14,925 nt of DNA from positions 1 to 14,925 of the forward strand of contig JBOFCS010000146.1 of assembly GCA_051646185.1 (NCBI GenBank), given 5' to 3'. The translations under genes and the position numbers were made by a program. The notes below the pieces were generated by a model. It had not been told where the DNA came from, ran no database searches, and was given only the letters and a program-made list of their open reading frames with translations. Shown piece after piece: positions 7,580 through 14,723 of the stretch (position 1 is its first letter; each line of letters starts with the position of its first letter). The stretch comes from JBOFCS01 sp051646185 (GTDB taxonomy: Bacteria > Actinomycetota > Actinomycetes > Mycobacteriales > Mycobacteriaceae).

Positions 7580-7744
7580 ATGCCTCGCCCCCGTCGCCCC
7601 GACTTGCCCTGTCGTTGTGGGCATCCGCTTATTGCCCATAAACATATGCGCAAGGGCAGCGACTGTAGTTTGTGCGCGGCACCCGGCTGCCTAAAATTTA
7701 GGCCAGCTAAAGGTTATTTTCTTTTTCGCCTTACCCATTGGTGA
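7580..7744 (+). CDS. Putative 54-aa Cys/His-rich small protein (zinc-ribbon-like)
   Basis: A short ORF between mazG and the convergent efeB. It reads MPRPRRPDLPCRCGHPLI at the start, then HKH at 20-22, CSLC at 29-32 and Cys 37. Five Cys (11, 13, 29, 32, 37) and three His (15, 20, 22) are packed into 27 residues, and CxC-G-H followed by CxxC looks like a metal-binding knuckle; the KFRP after the last Cys is basic. Chance seldom gives such a pattern, and it resembles small Cys/His-rich hypothetical proteins of actinobacteria, though I cannot name a family. ATG 7580 is the only start after an in-frame stop at 7544. No spaced ribosome binding site is present (GGGGGA touches the ATG), but CACTAT at 7568-7573 would be a -10 box placed correctly for a leaderless transcript starting at the ATG. 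The C-terminal 12 residues are hydrophobic and may be non-conserved. Confidence 0.55.
   Translation: MPRPRRPDLPCRCGHPLIAHKHMRKGSDCSLCAAPGCLKFRPAKGYFLFRLTHW
7686..7707. other. Inverted repeat inside the small ORF
   Basis: The core GCCTAAAATTTAGGC (7689-7703) is a perfect palindrome with 7-bp arms. Allowing one bulged C at 7703, the stem extends outward with GCTG pairing to CAGC. A U-rich stretch lies on the plus strand at about 7713-7728, after an 8-nt gap, so it could act as a poor terminator for the mazG transcript. It could also be a protein-binding site. It lies between convergent transcription units. Confidence 0.3.
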
Positions 7745-7748
7745 TCGC

Positions 7749-7771
7749 AAGGCAGCGAGCATTGCTGCTTA
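7749..7771. terminator. Weak hairpin at the end of efeB
   Basis: GCAGC at about 7752-7756 pairs with GCTGC at 7764-7768 over a 7-nt loop, with AA/TT outside after one bulge. It overlaps the efeB stop codon. Neither strand has a U-tract directly after it, so it is at best a weak or factor-assisted end signal for the convergent units. Confidence 0.2.
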
Positions 7772-9058
7772 GCCAAAAAGAGTTGAACCCCAGTATTGAC
7801 CGGCACGTACGCCCGGTGGGCAAGCAAATAAAGCTGAGCCATTGTGAAGAATGTATTCATTAAGTGCGTCGCTGCGAGCAAGTTTCTGCTGCATCGGCAC
7901 AAATTGCTTCAGCGGGTCACGGTTGAAAGCAATAAAAAATAATCCGGCGTCAAGGTGCCCGAAACCGTCGGAACCATCGGTGAAGTTGTAGCCGCGGCGT
8001 AAAAGTTGAATACCATCGAGTTCTTCGGCTGAGGCCAATCGCACATGCGAGTCTGTGTCGATGAGCGGACCCTGTGGACCTTTGGCAGTGAGATCAAGCT
8101 CAGCGAACTCGTCTTTTTCGCCAATCGGCGCTCCAGAACCCTTGTGTCGACCAATGACTCGTTCTTGTTCACCAAGAACGGTGCGATCCCAGGCTTCAAT
8201 GCGCATGCGGATACGACGGGCTACCAGGTAACTTCCGCCAGCCAGCCAGGCTGGATTATCGTCCTTGCTGACCCAAATGAATTTCTCAGCTAAGCCAGGA
8301 TCTTCAGATTTAATATTGCGGGTTCCGTCCTTGAAACCAAAAAGATTTCGTGGGGTTTTCTGGGCTGTTGAGGTTGAGGAGGTGCGGCCAAAACCTAATT
8401 GTGACCATCGAACTGATACCACCCCAAAGCCAACCCGAGCAAGATTGCGAATGGCATGGACCGCAACTTGGGGGTCATTGGCACAAGCTTGAATGCAGAT
8501 ATCACCGCCCGATCGAGCCGCTTCTAAATTTTCGTTGGGAAACTTGGGTAAGTCAACCAGGGAAGCGGGTTGCTGATCGGCAATACCAAATCGGTCCACC
8601 CCATCTTTGCGGAATAAGGTGGGTCCAAAGCCAATGGTGAGAGTTAATGCTGAGGCTGGAAGATCAAGCGCTTCACCGGTATCGGTTGGCGGGTTGAATT
8701 CTCCGGCATCAATAGCCCCGCCATCAACGGCTTCTTTGCCCGCCGTCATCTGAGCGGCCATCGCAGTCCAGGTTTTGAGCAGAGAGACTAGTTCTTCCCG
8801 GGAATTAGTGGTGACATCAAAAGAACAAAAATGCATTCGGTCTTGAGCTGGGGTGAGGATTCCAGCCTGGTGCTCTCCGTAAAAATCTACAGCTGCATCA
8901 AGGGAAAGGGTTTGTTCCTCTGTGGTTGATCGAGTGCCAATAATGCCACCGGCAGCGCCGACTCCTACTAAAGCAGCCCCAGCCCCGGCGGCGCCAAAAA
9001 GCTTACGCCGCGACAGCCCTTGTTTTTCTTGATGAATGGTTTCTGGACTTTCTGACAT
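7769..9058 (-). CDS. efeB: EfeB, Tat-exported Dyp-type heme peroxidase of the iron uptake system
   Basis: A deferrochelatase/peroxidase of the dye-decolourising peroxidase family that works outside the membrane with EfeU and EfeO in iron acquisition. The 429 residues are the expected length. The N-terminus has a twin-arginine motif, SRRKLF at 16-21, followed by an Ala/Gly-rich hydrophobic stretch to about residue 41, so it is exported folded with its heme. The family motif GFKDGT is at 241-246 (catalytic Asp 244), the likely heme-ligand His is 305 in GRHKGSGAP, and RRGYNF at 354-359 and GLFFIAFNRDP at 372-382 are also typical. The ATG at 9058 shares one base with the efeO stop (TAATG), so translation is coupled. 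It is the last gene of the operon. Confidence 0.96.
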   Translation of the reverse strand: MSESPETIHQEKQGLSRRKLFGAAGAGAALVGVGAAGGIIGTRSTTEEQTLSLDAAVDFYGEHQAGILTPAQDRMHFCSFDVTTNSREELVSLLKTWTAMAAQMTAGKEAVDGGAIDAGEFNPPTDTGEALDLPASALTLTIGFGPTLFRKDGVDRFGIADQQPASLVDLPKFPNENLEAARSGGDICIQACANDPQVAVHAIRNLARVGFGVVSVRWSQLGFGRTSSTSTAQKTPRNLFGFKDGTRNIKSEDPGLAEKFIWVSKDDNPAWLAGGSYLVARRIRMRIEAWDRTVLGEQERVIGRHKGSGAPIGEKDEFAELDLTAKGPQGPLIDTDSHVRLASAEELDGIQLLRRGYNFTDGSDGFGHLDAGLFFIAFNRDPLKQFVPMQQKLARSDALNEYILHNGSALFACPPGVRAGQYWGSTLFG

Positions 9059-10191
9059 TAGTTTCCTGCCACTATTCCTTGGACCTGGCTGACCTCTTTG
9101 GAGAGTGCGTCAATGGCGATCCCTAGTTCTTGTCGTTGAGCTTGTACAACGGTGTCGTAGGATACAAATCCATCACCGAGTCGATACTTGGCTAGGAGTG
9201 CATCTAATTCAGCAAAACGACGGTCAATGGCTTTGCCAAGTTCAGGATTACGTTCGTCGACAATAGTTCGTACTGAAGCGATGGCAGCTTGGGATCCATC
9301 AACATTGGCTTGGAAATCCCATAAGTCGGTGTGTGAGAAGATGTCTTCTTCTCCGGTAAGTTTTGAGATGGCGATTTCGTCAAGTAAAGATTGTGCGCCA
9401 CCGGCTACTTGAGTGGGAACGACGGTGAAACCGGGGTCTTCTACGCTGTTTTCTAGTTCTTGGATATCAGCAAGGAGCTGATCGGCAATGGCATTGGTAT
9501 CAGCTTGTAGCCCTTGCGCCCATAAATCTTTTTCTAAGCGATGAAAACCGGTCCAGGTTGCGCCTGGTTCCAGGTCGGCTTCGCGGAGATCGATGCGTGG
9601 ATCGAGGTCATTGGGGAAACTTTCGGCTACTGGCTCAATACGCTCGTAGTAGGTGCGGGCCACCGGATACTGTGTTTTGGCGGTCTCAATATCACCGGAT
9701 TTGATTGCCGACACAAAGACGGCACTCGCTTCGGTCAGTGCTTCGATTTGGCTAACAACGTATCGCTTATAACCCGCTGCGGCTTCGGCAAGTTTACCGG
9801 TTTTGTCAAGGACGATAGAGTCTCCGCTGACAGTGTAATCAACCCGAATACCATCGCCGATCATGCCGGGTTTGCAGGCAGTGACGTAGGTTGCTGCTTC
9901 TGGTAGTGCCACAACAAGTTTACGTGTGAGCCCTGGTCCGATGTTCTCTACCTCGCCCATGACTCGCTGTCCGGTGTCATAGACATAAAACTCGGTAACC
10001 TTTGAGCCATTATTGGTGATCAGGAAGGTGGAATTACCGGTTTTTCCGGAGGTGCTTGATAACTCGCAGCTGCTATCTGTGGCAGTGACCGTGATATCAC
10101 CTTCAGAAGCGCCCTGATCTTTTGAAGTACAGGCAACAAAGGCAAGAGGCAGGGTGGTTACTGCTGTGAGAGTAAAAAAAGAGCGGCGCAT
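9058..10191 (-). CDS. efeO: EfeO, iron-binding lipoprotein with cupredoxin and M75 domains
   Basis: The extracytoplasmic partner of the EfeU permease, thought to bind iron (or an electron-transfer copper in the cupredoxin domain) and pass it on. The chosen ATG (10191-10189) gives 377 residues; a TTG at 10209 would add six. The signal peptide RRSFFTLTAV ends at FVAC, Cys 21, a lipobox with an unusual Phe at -3. Residues 32-120 look like the cupredoxin-type domain (TVTATDSSCEL, ACKPGMIGDGIRVDYTV). From about 135 to the end is the helical M75 (imelysin/EfeM-type) domain with its hallmark HxxE motif, HRLEKDLW, starting at His 217. The gene starts 15 nt after the efeU stop and ends with the first base of the efeB ATG overlap. 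Confidence 0.95.
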   Translation of the reverse strand: MRRSFFTLTAVTTLPLAFVACTSKDQGASEGDITVTATDSSCELSSTSGKTGNSTFLITNNGSKVTEFYVYDTGQRVMGEVENIGPGLTRKLVVALPEAATYVTACKPGMIGDGIRVDYTVSGDSIVLDKTGKLAEAAAGYKRYVVSQIEALTEASAVFVSAIKSGDIETAKTQYPVARTYYERIEPVAESFPNDLDPRIDLREADLEPGATWTGFHRLEKDLWAQGLQADTNAIADQLLADIQELENSVEDPGFTVVPTQVAGGAQSLLDEIAISKLTGEEDIFSHTDLWDFQANVDGSQAAIASVRTIVDERNPELGKAIDRRFAELDALLAKYRLGDGFVSYDTVVQAQRQELGIAIDALSKEVSQVQGIVAGN

Positions 10192-10205
10192 GGGTGGAGA
10201 ACCTT

Positions 10206-11093
10206 TCAAAGTTTGACTGAAACAGTCTGTGCTGGAGTCTTGTTGGCGTGTTTGGAAGCTGGACGGAGGAAAAGTGCTAATACGATGGTGAGATAGAGCA
10301 CCCAGCCCACAACTTGCAAAATGGTGGGATCTGGCCGGAAGTTGAAAATCCCTTGTAAGACTGTGCCGTACCAGCTCGAGGAGTTGTAAATATCAGAGAT
10401 ATTAAAGGCAGTGCTCGACCCGCCGGGGAGTAGTCCGCCAATTTGCAGGGCGCGAATGCTGTACGCCAAGATTCCGGCGGCAACCACAATGAGGAAAATT
10501 CCGGTATAGGTGAAAAACTTTGCAAAGTTCATCCGTACAGTCCCCAGGTACAGCAGAACGGTCAGTGCGGCTGCGGCGATCACGCCAAGGACGAGTCCTA
10601 GCAGGGGCCATTGTCCACCGCTGCTGCTTTCTGCATAGCCCACCATCAGTAGTGCAGTTTCCACACCTTCTCGGCCAACAGCTAAGAAGGACAAGGAGAT
10701 AACGGCTGTGGGCCCAACTTCGAGGGCCTTGGTCATACCGGCGCGTAGTTCTCCGGAAATATTGTGGGCGGCGGTTCGCATCCACAACACCATGCCGGTG
10801 ACGATAATGACAGCTACGAGCGAAGCCACCCCGGCGATGATTTCGGCGGTGAGCCCGCTGACTGTGGATGTTCCATAGTGGATAGCCCCAAAGATGACAG
10901 CCACCATGATGATTGCGCTGCCAACCCCAGACCAGACCCATTTAAGGGCATCACGCCGATCACTTTTTACTAAAAAAGCCACCAGAATCATCACGACAAT
11001 TCCGCATTCGAGACCTTCGCGTAGCCCAATCAGTCCGCTCCCGAGGAGCTGGGTAGCTACTGAGGGGGCTGATCCGGCGGCGAGAGTGGTCAC
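10206..11093 (-). CDS. efeU: EfeU, FTR1-family iron permease
   Basis: An integral membrane permease for iron, with about seven membrane helices. The GTG at 11093 is chosen because AAGGAG lies 4 nt upstream, giving 295 residues; the GTG at 11147 adds 18 residues that are polar, lack a ribosome binding site and lie across the likely promoter. Two REGxE motifs mark the family: REGLE at 25-29 (GLREGLECG) and REGVE at 141-145 (VGREGVETALL). These glutamates are the expected iron-passing residues in helices 1 and 4. A Ser/Gly-rich loop (LLPGGSSTAFNISD) lies outside before the last helix. It is the first gene of efeUOB, and a DtxR-like site lies upstream. Confidence 0.95.
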   Translation of the reverse strand: MTTLAAGSAPSVATQLLGSGLIGLREGLECGIVVMILVAFLVKSDRRDALKWVWSGVGSAIIMVAVIFGAIHYGTSTVSGLTAEIIAGVASLVAVIIVTGMVLWMRTAAHNISGELRAGMTKALEVGPTAVISLSFLAVGREGVETALLMVGYAESSSGGQWPLLGLVLGVIAAAALTVLLYLGTVRMNFAKFFTYTGIFLIVVAAGILAYSIRALQIGGLLPGGSSTAFNISDIYNSSSWYGTVLQGIFNFRPDPTILQVVGWVLYLTIVLALFLRPASKHANKTPAQTVSVKL

Positions 11094-11130
11094 GCTGCTC
11101 CTTGCTGACGGTGTAGATGTGGATACATCG

Positions 11131-11136
11131 ACACTA
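11131..11136 (-). promoter_or_regulatory. Candidate -10 box of efeUOB
   Basis: On the minus strand this reads TAGTGT, fitting TANNNT, about 37 nt before the efeU GTG. The DtxR-like box lies 18 nt upstream of it and would cover the -35 region. No clear -35 sequence was found. Confidence 0.35.
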
Positions 11137-11154
11137 TGGATAGGCACGGCTTGG

Positions 11155-11173
11155 CTAGGTGTGGCTCACCTAA
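11155..11173. promoter_or_regulatory. DtxR-type iron-repressor box upstream of efeUOB
   Basis: CTAGGTGTGGCTCACCTAA matches the classical corynebacterial DtxR operator TTAGGTTAGCCTAACCTAA at 14 of 19 positions. It is itself an inverted repeat (TAGGTG and CACCTA around a 5-nt centre). Its place just upstream of an iron uptake operon makes iron-dependent repression by DtxR (IdeR in mycobacteria) the natural reading. It lies 62 nt before the efeU start and 180 nt before lpqU, so efeUOB is the likelier target. Confidence 0.75.
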
Positions 11174-11302
11174 CTTCTGTCGTTGAGGATACACGGCGAT
11201 GGTAGGAACCACAGCGGTAGGTTCAGACTGGCAATTTTCCGTGGAGCTAGCAACTGACAAACGCTCAAAGGAAACAAGCTTGGGTCGTGATCAAAGATTC
11301 GG

Positions 11303-11308
11303 TAGCCT
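11303..11308 (+). promoter_or_regulatory. Candidate promoter of the lpqU-like gene
   Basis: TAGCCT fits the TANNNT -10 pattern, and TTGGGT at 11280-11285 stands 17 nt upstream as a partial -35. The start of transcription would be near 11315, leaving a leader of about 38 nt with GAGGG at 11342-11346 as ribosome binding site. Confidence 0.3.
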
Positions 11309-11352
11309 GAATGTTTGGAGGAAAACTACCGGCAACTAGATGAGGGCGGGCA

Positions 11353-12099
11353 ATGAGAATTAAGGGTTTTATTGCTTCCCTGAGCGTGGCAGTAACGATG
11401 ATCGGTGCGGCAGCGGCTTGCGACAGCGCCGTGAACATCGTCAGTGAGCCAAAGATCCCTATCCCGCAAGGCATACCGCCTGGGCCGGGATTGGCAATTC
11501 CGGTCATCAATATCAATCTTCCCGGTCGAAGCGCAGATCAGCTACATCAGTGGGCGATGGGTCAGGCTACGGCACTGGCCATTCCTGTTTCCGCCCTAGA
11601 AGCCTATGGTTACGCAGCCCAGGTAATGGCAGAAACTAAACCTGAATGTGGGATTGGGTGGACTACCCTGGCCGGGATCGGGTATATCGAAAGTAAACAT
11701 GGGGTGTATCAGGGTTCCACGGTGACCGCTACCGGCGATGTCACCCCGGAAATTCGTGGGGTGGCCTTGGACGGAACTCGGGGTAATACCACGATCCTTG
11801 ACACTGATGCCGGGGTTCTTGATGGCGATAGTGTCCATGACCGGGCTATGGGGCCGTTGCAATTCATTCCTGAGACCTGGCGAATCTGGGCGGTAGACGC
11901 TAACGGCGATGGGGTCGTTAGCCCCGATAATATTGATGATGCCGCACTGACAGCAGCCCGCTATTTGTGTTACCGGGGTGGTGATCTGCGGACACCGGAA
12001 GGCTGGCAACAGGCGTTAATGGCCTACAACCTTTCCGGCAAATACCTCGCTGATGTGCGCGATTGGGCAGCAGCGTATTCAGTAGGAACTAGGTTATAA
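11353..12099 (+). CDS. LpqU-like lytic transglycosylase (MltB-type SLT domain)
   Basis: Probably cleaves peptidoglycan glycan strands outside the membrane. The 248 residues start at ATG 11353, with GAGGG 6 nt upstream. The signal peptide ends around GAAAACDS; Cys 23 may be lipidated, but AAAC is not a strong lipobox, so a normal Sec cleavage is possible. After a Pro-rich linker (35-55), residues 80-245 form the transglycosylase domain. The likely catalytic Glu is 113 in GIGYIESKHG, followed by AMGPLQFIPETW at 165-176, and DANGDGVVSPDNIDDA at 182-197, a typical acidic loop of the MltB-type family that may bind calcium. The place before eno matches lpqU (Rv1022) of M. tuberculosis. Confidence 0.9.
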   Translation: MRIKGFIASLSVAVTMIGAAAACDSAVNIVSEPKIPIPQGIPPGPGLAIPVININLPGRSADQLHQWAMGQATALAIPVSALEAYGYAAQVMAETKPECGIGWTTLAGIGYIESKHGVYQGSTVTATGDVTPEIRGVALDGTRGNTTILDTDAGVLDGDSVHDRAMGPLQFIPETWRIWAVDANGDGVVSPDNIDDAALTAARYLCYRGGDLRTPEGWQQALMAYNLSGKYLADVRDWAAAYSVGTRL

Positions 12100-12165
12100 C
12101 GCTCTAAGGCACGTCCCTAAACGCTTTTGGCTTCTCAATGCCCTAGGCTTTGCAGGTCACCACAA

Positions 12166-12186
12166 CCTTATTTCATACTGATAAGG
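12166..12186. promoter_or_regulatory. Inverted repeat upstream of eno
   Basis: CCTTAT (12166-12171) and ATAAGG (12181-12186) are perfect inverted repeats with a 9-nt spacer, inside the 135-nt gap between the transglycosylase gene and eno. There is no U-tract after it, so an operator or promoter-associated dyad is more likely than a terminator. I could not assign the eno promoter itself with confidence. Confidence 0.3.
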
Positions 12187-12234
12187 CTGGCTGTACACCT
12201 AACGTTTCCTTACAACCGATGAGGAGTTCTACCC

Positions 12235-13527
12235 GTGGCCATTATTGAACAGGTCGGAGCACGCGAGATCTTAGATTCCCGTGGTAACCCCACTGTGGAA
12301 GTTGAGGTTGCTTTAGGTGATGGAACCTTTGCTCGTGCTGCGGTGCCTTCGGGTGCCTCCACCGGTGAACATGAAGCTGTGGAATTGCGTGATGGTGGGC
12401 AGCGCTACGGCGGTAAGGGTGTATTAAAAGCAGTTGAGGCTGTTCTTGGTGAGATCGCCCCTGCGGTGATTGGCATTGAGGCTGACGATCAGCGCATTGT
12501 TGATCAGGCTCTGCTTGATTTGGATGGCACCCCCGATAAGTCTCGACTGGGGGCAAACGCGTTATTGGGTGTGTCGTTGGCCGTGGCTAAAGCAGCAGCA
12601 GATTCGGCGGCATTGCCACTGTTCCGCTACCTCGGTGGTCCTAATGCTCATATTCTGCCGGTACCGATGATGAACATTCTTAACGGCGGGGCTCATGCTG
12701 ATACCGGGGTTGATGTTCAAGAATTTATGGTCGCGCCTATTGGTGCGCCAAGTTTTAAGGAATCGTTGCGCTGGGGTACCGAGGTGTACCACTCGCTCAA
12801 AGCTGTGTTGAAAAAAGCTGGTTTGTCCACGGGGCTTGGCGATGAGGGCGGTTTTGCTCCTGATGTGGCTGGTACCAATGCTGCATTAGACCTTATTAGT
12901 GAGGCTATTGCTGCTACTGGGTTAAAGCTTGGCAGTGATATTGCTTTGGCGCTTGACGTTGCTGCGACCGAGTTCTACACCGCGGGAAGCGGTTACGCTT
13001 TTGAAAAGAAGTCGCGGACGGCTCAGGAAATGTCTGCTTTTTATGAGGAACTGATTTCGGCGTATCCGATTGTTTCCATTGAAGATCCACTCAGTGAGGA
13101 TGACTGGGAGGGTTGGGTATCGCTCACCGAGGCCATTGGGGATCGGGTGCAGCTTGTTGGTGACGATTTATTTGTCACCAACCCGGAACGTTTAGAAGAG
13201 GGCATCATTAAGGGTGCAGCTAACGCATTGTTGGTGAAGGTCAATCAGATTGGTACGTTGACTGAAACTCTTGATGCGGTATCGCTGGCTCATAACAATG
13301 GTTACAAGACGATGATGAGCCACCGGTCCGGTGAAACTGAGGACACCACCATTGCTGATTTAGCCGTGGCTGTTGGCAGCGGGCAGATCAAGACGGGTGC
13401 GCCGGCACGTTCCGAGCGGGTGGCTAAGTACAACCAGCTACTGCGCATTGAGGAAGCTTTGGGTGATGCCGCTCGTTACGCGGGCGATCTTGCTTTTCCT
13501 CGTTATGTGTGTGAAGCCGACGGCTAG
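12235..13527 (+). CDS. eno: Enolase (phosphopyruvate hydratase)
   Basis: Converts 2-phosphoglycerate to phosphoenolpyruvate in cytoplasmic glycolysis. The 430 residues are the usual bacterial length. The start is GTG 12235 with GAGGAG 8 nt upstream. Catalytic features are complete: the mobile loop SGASTGEHEA with Ser 42, Glu 163 in DVQEFMVAP, Glu 204 in GDEGGFAPD, magnesium ligands Asp 241 (ALDVAATEF), Glu 283 (SIEDPLSEDDW) and Asp 310 (LVGDDLF), the catalytic base Lys 335 in the signature LLVKVNQIGTLTET, His 363 and Arg 364 in MSHRSGETED, and Lys 386. The flanking genes agree with the actinobacterial eno locus. Nothing is unusual about the protein. Confidence 0.99.
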   Translation: MAIIEQVGAREILDSRGNPTVEVEVALGDGTFARAAVPSGASTGEHEAVELRDGGQRYGGKGVLKAVEAVLGEIAPAVIGIEADDQRIVDQALLDLDGTPDKSRLGANALLGVSLAVAKAAADSAALPLFRYLGGPNAHILPVPMMNILNGGAHADTGVDVQEFMVAPIGAPSFKESLRWGTEVYHSLKAVLKKAGLSTGLGDEGGFAPDVAGTNAALDLISEAIAATGLKLGSDIALALDVAATEFYTAGSGYAFEKKSRTAQEMSAFYEELISAYPIVSIEDPLSEDDWEGWVSLTEAIGDRVQLVGDDLFVTNPERLEEGIIKGAANALLVKVNQIGTLTETLDAVSLAHNNGYKTMMSHRSGETEDTTIADLAVAVGSGQIKTGAPARSERVAKYNQLLRIEEALGDAARYAGDLAFPRYVCEADG

Positions 13528-13549
13528 CACCTGTTAGGTCAATTAACTG

Positions 13550-14185
13550 ATGGCTCAAGATAGTAGAGGTCGAGACCGCCGGGCGTCCGGGCGTAAACCT
13601 GCGCCTGGGCCAGGGAGCCGGGACCCACGTCGTAGCAAGCGCCGTGATGAGCAGGCGGTGGCTCGCCCTAGCTTGTCTCGCCCGGCGCGCGCGTCTTCGG
13701 GTCAGTCTGAGGATGTTGCGACGGTGAAGCCAAAGGTGATTCGGAAGGTTACGACCAAAACTGAGGTTGTTGATCAGGAGAAAGCTCCGGCGTTAACAGC
13801 GAAGCGGGCAGTGATTTTGGTGTCTGTGGTGTGCGCTTTAGGCTTAACAATGGCGGTGCCCTTGCGAACATATTTTGGACAACAAGCCGAACGGGAAAGG
13901 CTGGTTGCGCAGCGGGTGCAGCTGGAGGCTGAGCTGGAGATGTTGGGGCAGCAGAAAGGGCAATTGGCCGATCCGGCATATATTCAAGCGCAGGCTCGAA
14001 ATCGTTTAGGCTTTGTGCTTCCTGGTGAGATTCCTTTTCAGGTGCAGCTTCCACACTCTGCGGCAATCAACGAGATAGAGAAAAAGAAGCAAGCAGCTCG
14101 AAGCGCAGATCCGTGGTACACCAAGTTGTGGAATTCCATTGCTGATAGCCCGGTTTCCCCCGATCAGATAGGTACCACTAAATGA
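13550..14185 (+). CDS. FtsB/DivIC-like septum formation initiator
   Basis: A bitopic membrane protein of the cell-division complex that in related bacteria joins FtsL and FtsQ to control septal wall synthesis. The 211 residues show a long, very basic and disordered cytoplasmic part (1-80, rich in Arg, Pro and Ser), one membrane helix at about 86-104, a coiled coil at about 109-140 (QQAERERLVAQRVQLEAELE) and the family motif DPAYIQAQARNRLGFVLPGE at 141-160. The long N-terminus is typical for actinobacteria. It follows eno by 22 nt; the ribosome binding site is weak, so it may be translated on an eno transcript. It overlaps the next gene by 4 nt (ATGA). Confidence 0.92.
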   Translation: MAQDSRGRDRRASGRKPAPGPGSRDPRRSKRRDEQAVARPSLSRPARASSGQSEDVATVKPKVIRKVTTKTEVVDQEKAPALTAKRAVILVSVVCALGLTMAVPLRTYFGQQAERERLVAQRVQLEAELEMLGQQKGQLADPAYIQAQARNRLGFVLPGEIPFQVQLPHSAAINEIEKKKQAARSADPWYTKLWNSIADSPVSPDQIGTTK

Positions 14186-14721
14186 GTTCAGCACAGTCGC
14201 CCGATGCTGTTGGGCAAGCTGACCTTGATGCGGTCACTGCCCAATTGGGTCGGCTGCCCCGTGGGGTATTGGCGATTGCTTACCGCTGCCCGAATGGGGA
14301 GCCTGGGGTGGTGAAGACCGCTCCAAAGCTGCCCGATGGTACGCCTTTTCCTACGTTGTTTTATCTAACTCACCCTAAGCTCACCGCCGAGGCCAGTAGG
14401 CAGGAGTCGGCCGGGGTGATGCGGGAGATGTCTGAGCGGCTCACAACCGATACTGAGTTGGCGCAGCATTACCGGCAAGCGCACGATAGTTATTTGGCTG
14501 AGCGCAACGGCATTGAAGATTTGGGAACAGATTTCACCGGTGGCGGAATGCCAGATCGGGTGAAATGTTTGCATGTGTTGATGGCGCATGCATTGGCTAA
14601 AGGGCCTGGGGTCAATCCGTTAGGGGATGAGTCGGTGGCATTAGCGGCAGACCTTGGTGGCTTGCGGGGCACTGTGATTCCAGCGGACTGGCCAACCTAT
14701 TCACCTCCAGAGCAGGGGTAG
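14182..14721 (+). CDS. DUF501 family protein
   Basis: A conserved actinobacterial protein of unknown function, 179 residues, without signal peptide or membrane segment. Family features are PDGTPFPTLFYLTHP at 51-65 and GGGMPDRVKCLHVLMAHALA at 120-139. The Cys and His of the second motif, together with Cys 36, may bind a metal or form an active site, but this is inference. ATG 14182 overlaps the end of the FtsB-like gene in an ATGA arrangement, and ppx begins 2 nt after its stop, so the three are almost surely co-translated. The same trio is found in M. tuberculosis (Rv1024 to Rv1026), suggesting a lasting functional link. Confidence 0.93.
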   Translation: MSSAQSPDAVGQADLDAVTAQLGRLPRGVLAIAYRCPNGEPGVVKTAPKLPDGTPFPTLFYLTHPKLTAEASRQESAGVMREMSERLTTDTELAQHYRQAHDSYLAERNGIEDLGTDFTGGGMPDRVKCLHVLMAHALAKGPGVNPLGDESVALAADLGGLRGTVIPADWPTYSPPEQG

Positions 14722-14723
14722 TT

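Noticed and set aside
7698..7716. A second DtxR-like match (TTAGG start, about 12 of 19 positions)
   Set aside because: It lies inside the small ORF, far from any promoter and downstream of efeB, lacks the CCTAA right arm, and most of its score comes from the unrelated palindrome.
10402..10941. 179-codon minus-strand ORF within efeU
   Set aside because: It is a shifted frame of the FTR1 permease, with a Trp/Arg-rich composition typical of a shadow.
11094..11147. Longer efeU start at GTG 11147
   Set aside because: The additional 18 residues are polar, no ribosome binding site precedes that GTG, and the candidate -10 box lies inside this stretch; GTG 11093 has AAGGAG.
11340..11363. A 7-codon upstream ORF (ATG 11340) overlapping the lpqU-like start
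   Set aside because: Its nearest ribosome binding site is 18 nt away, and its ATG merely precedes the GAGGG used for the real start.
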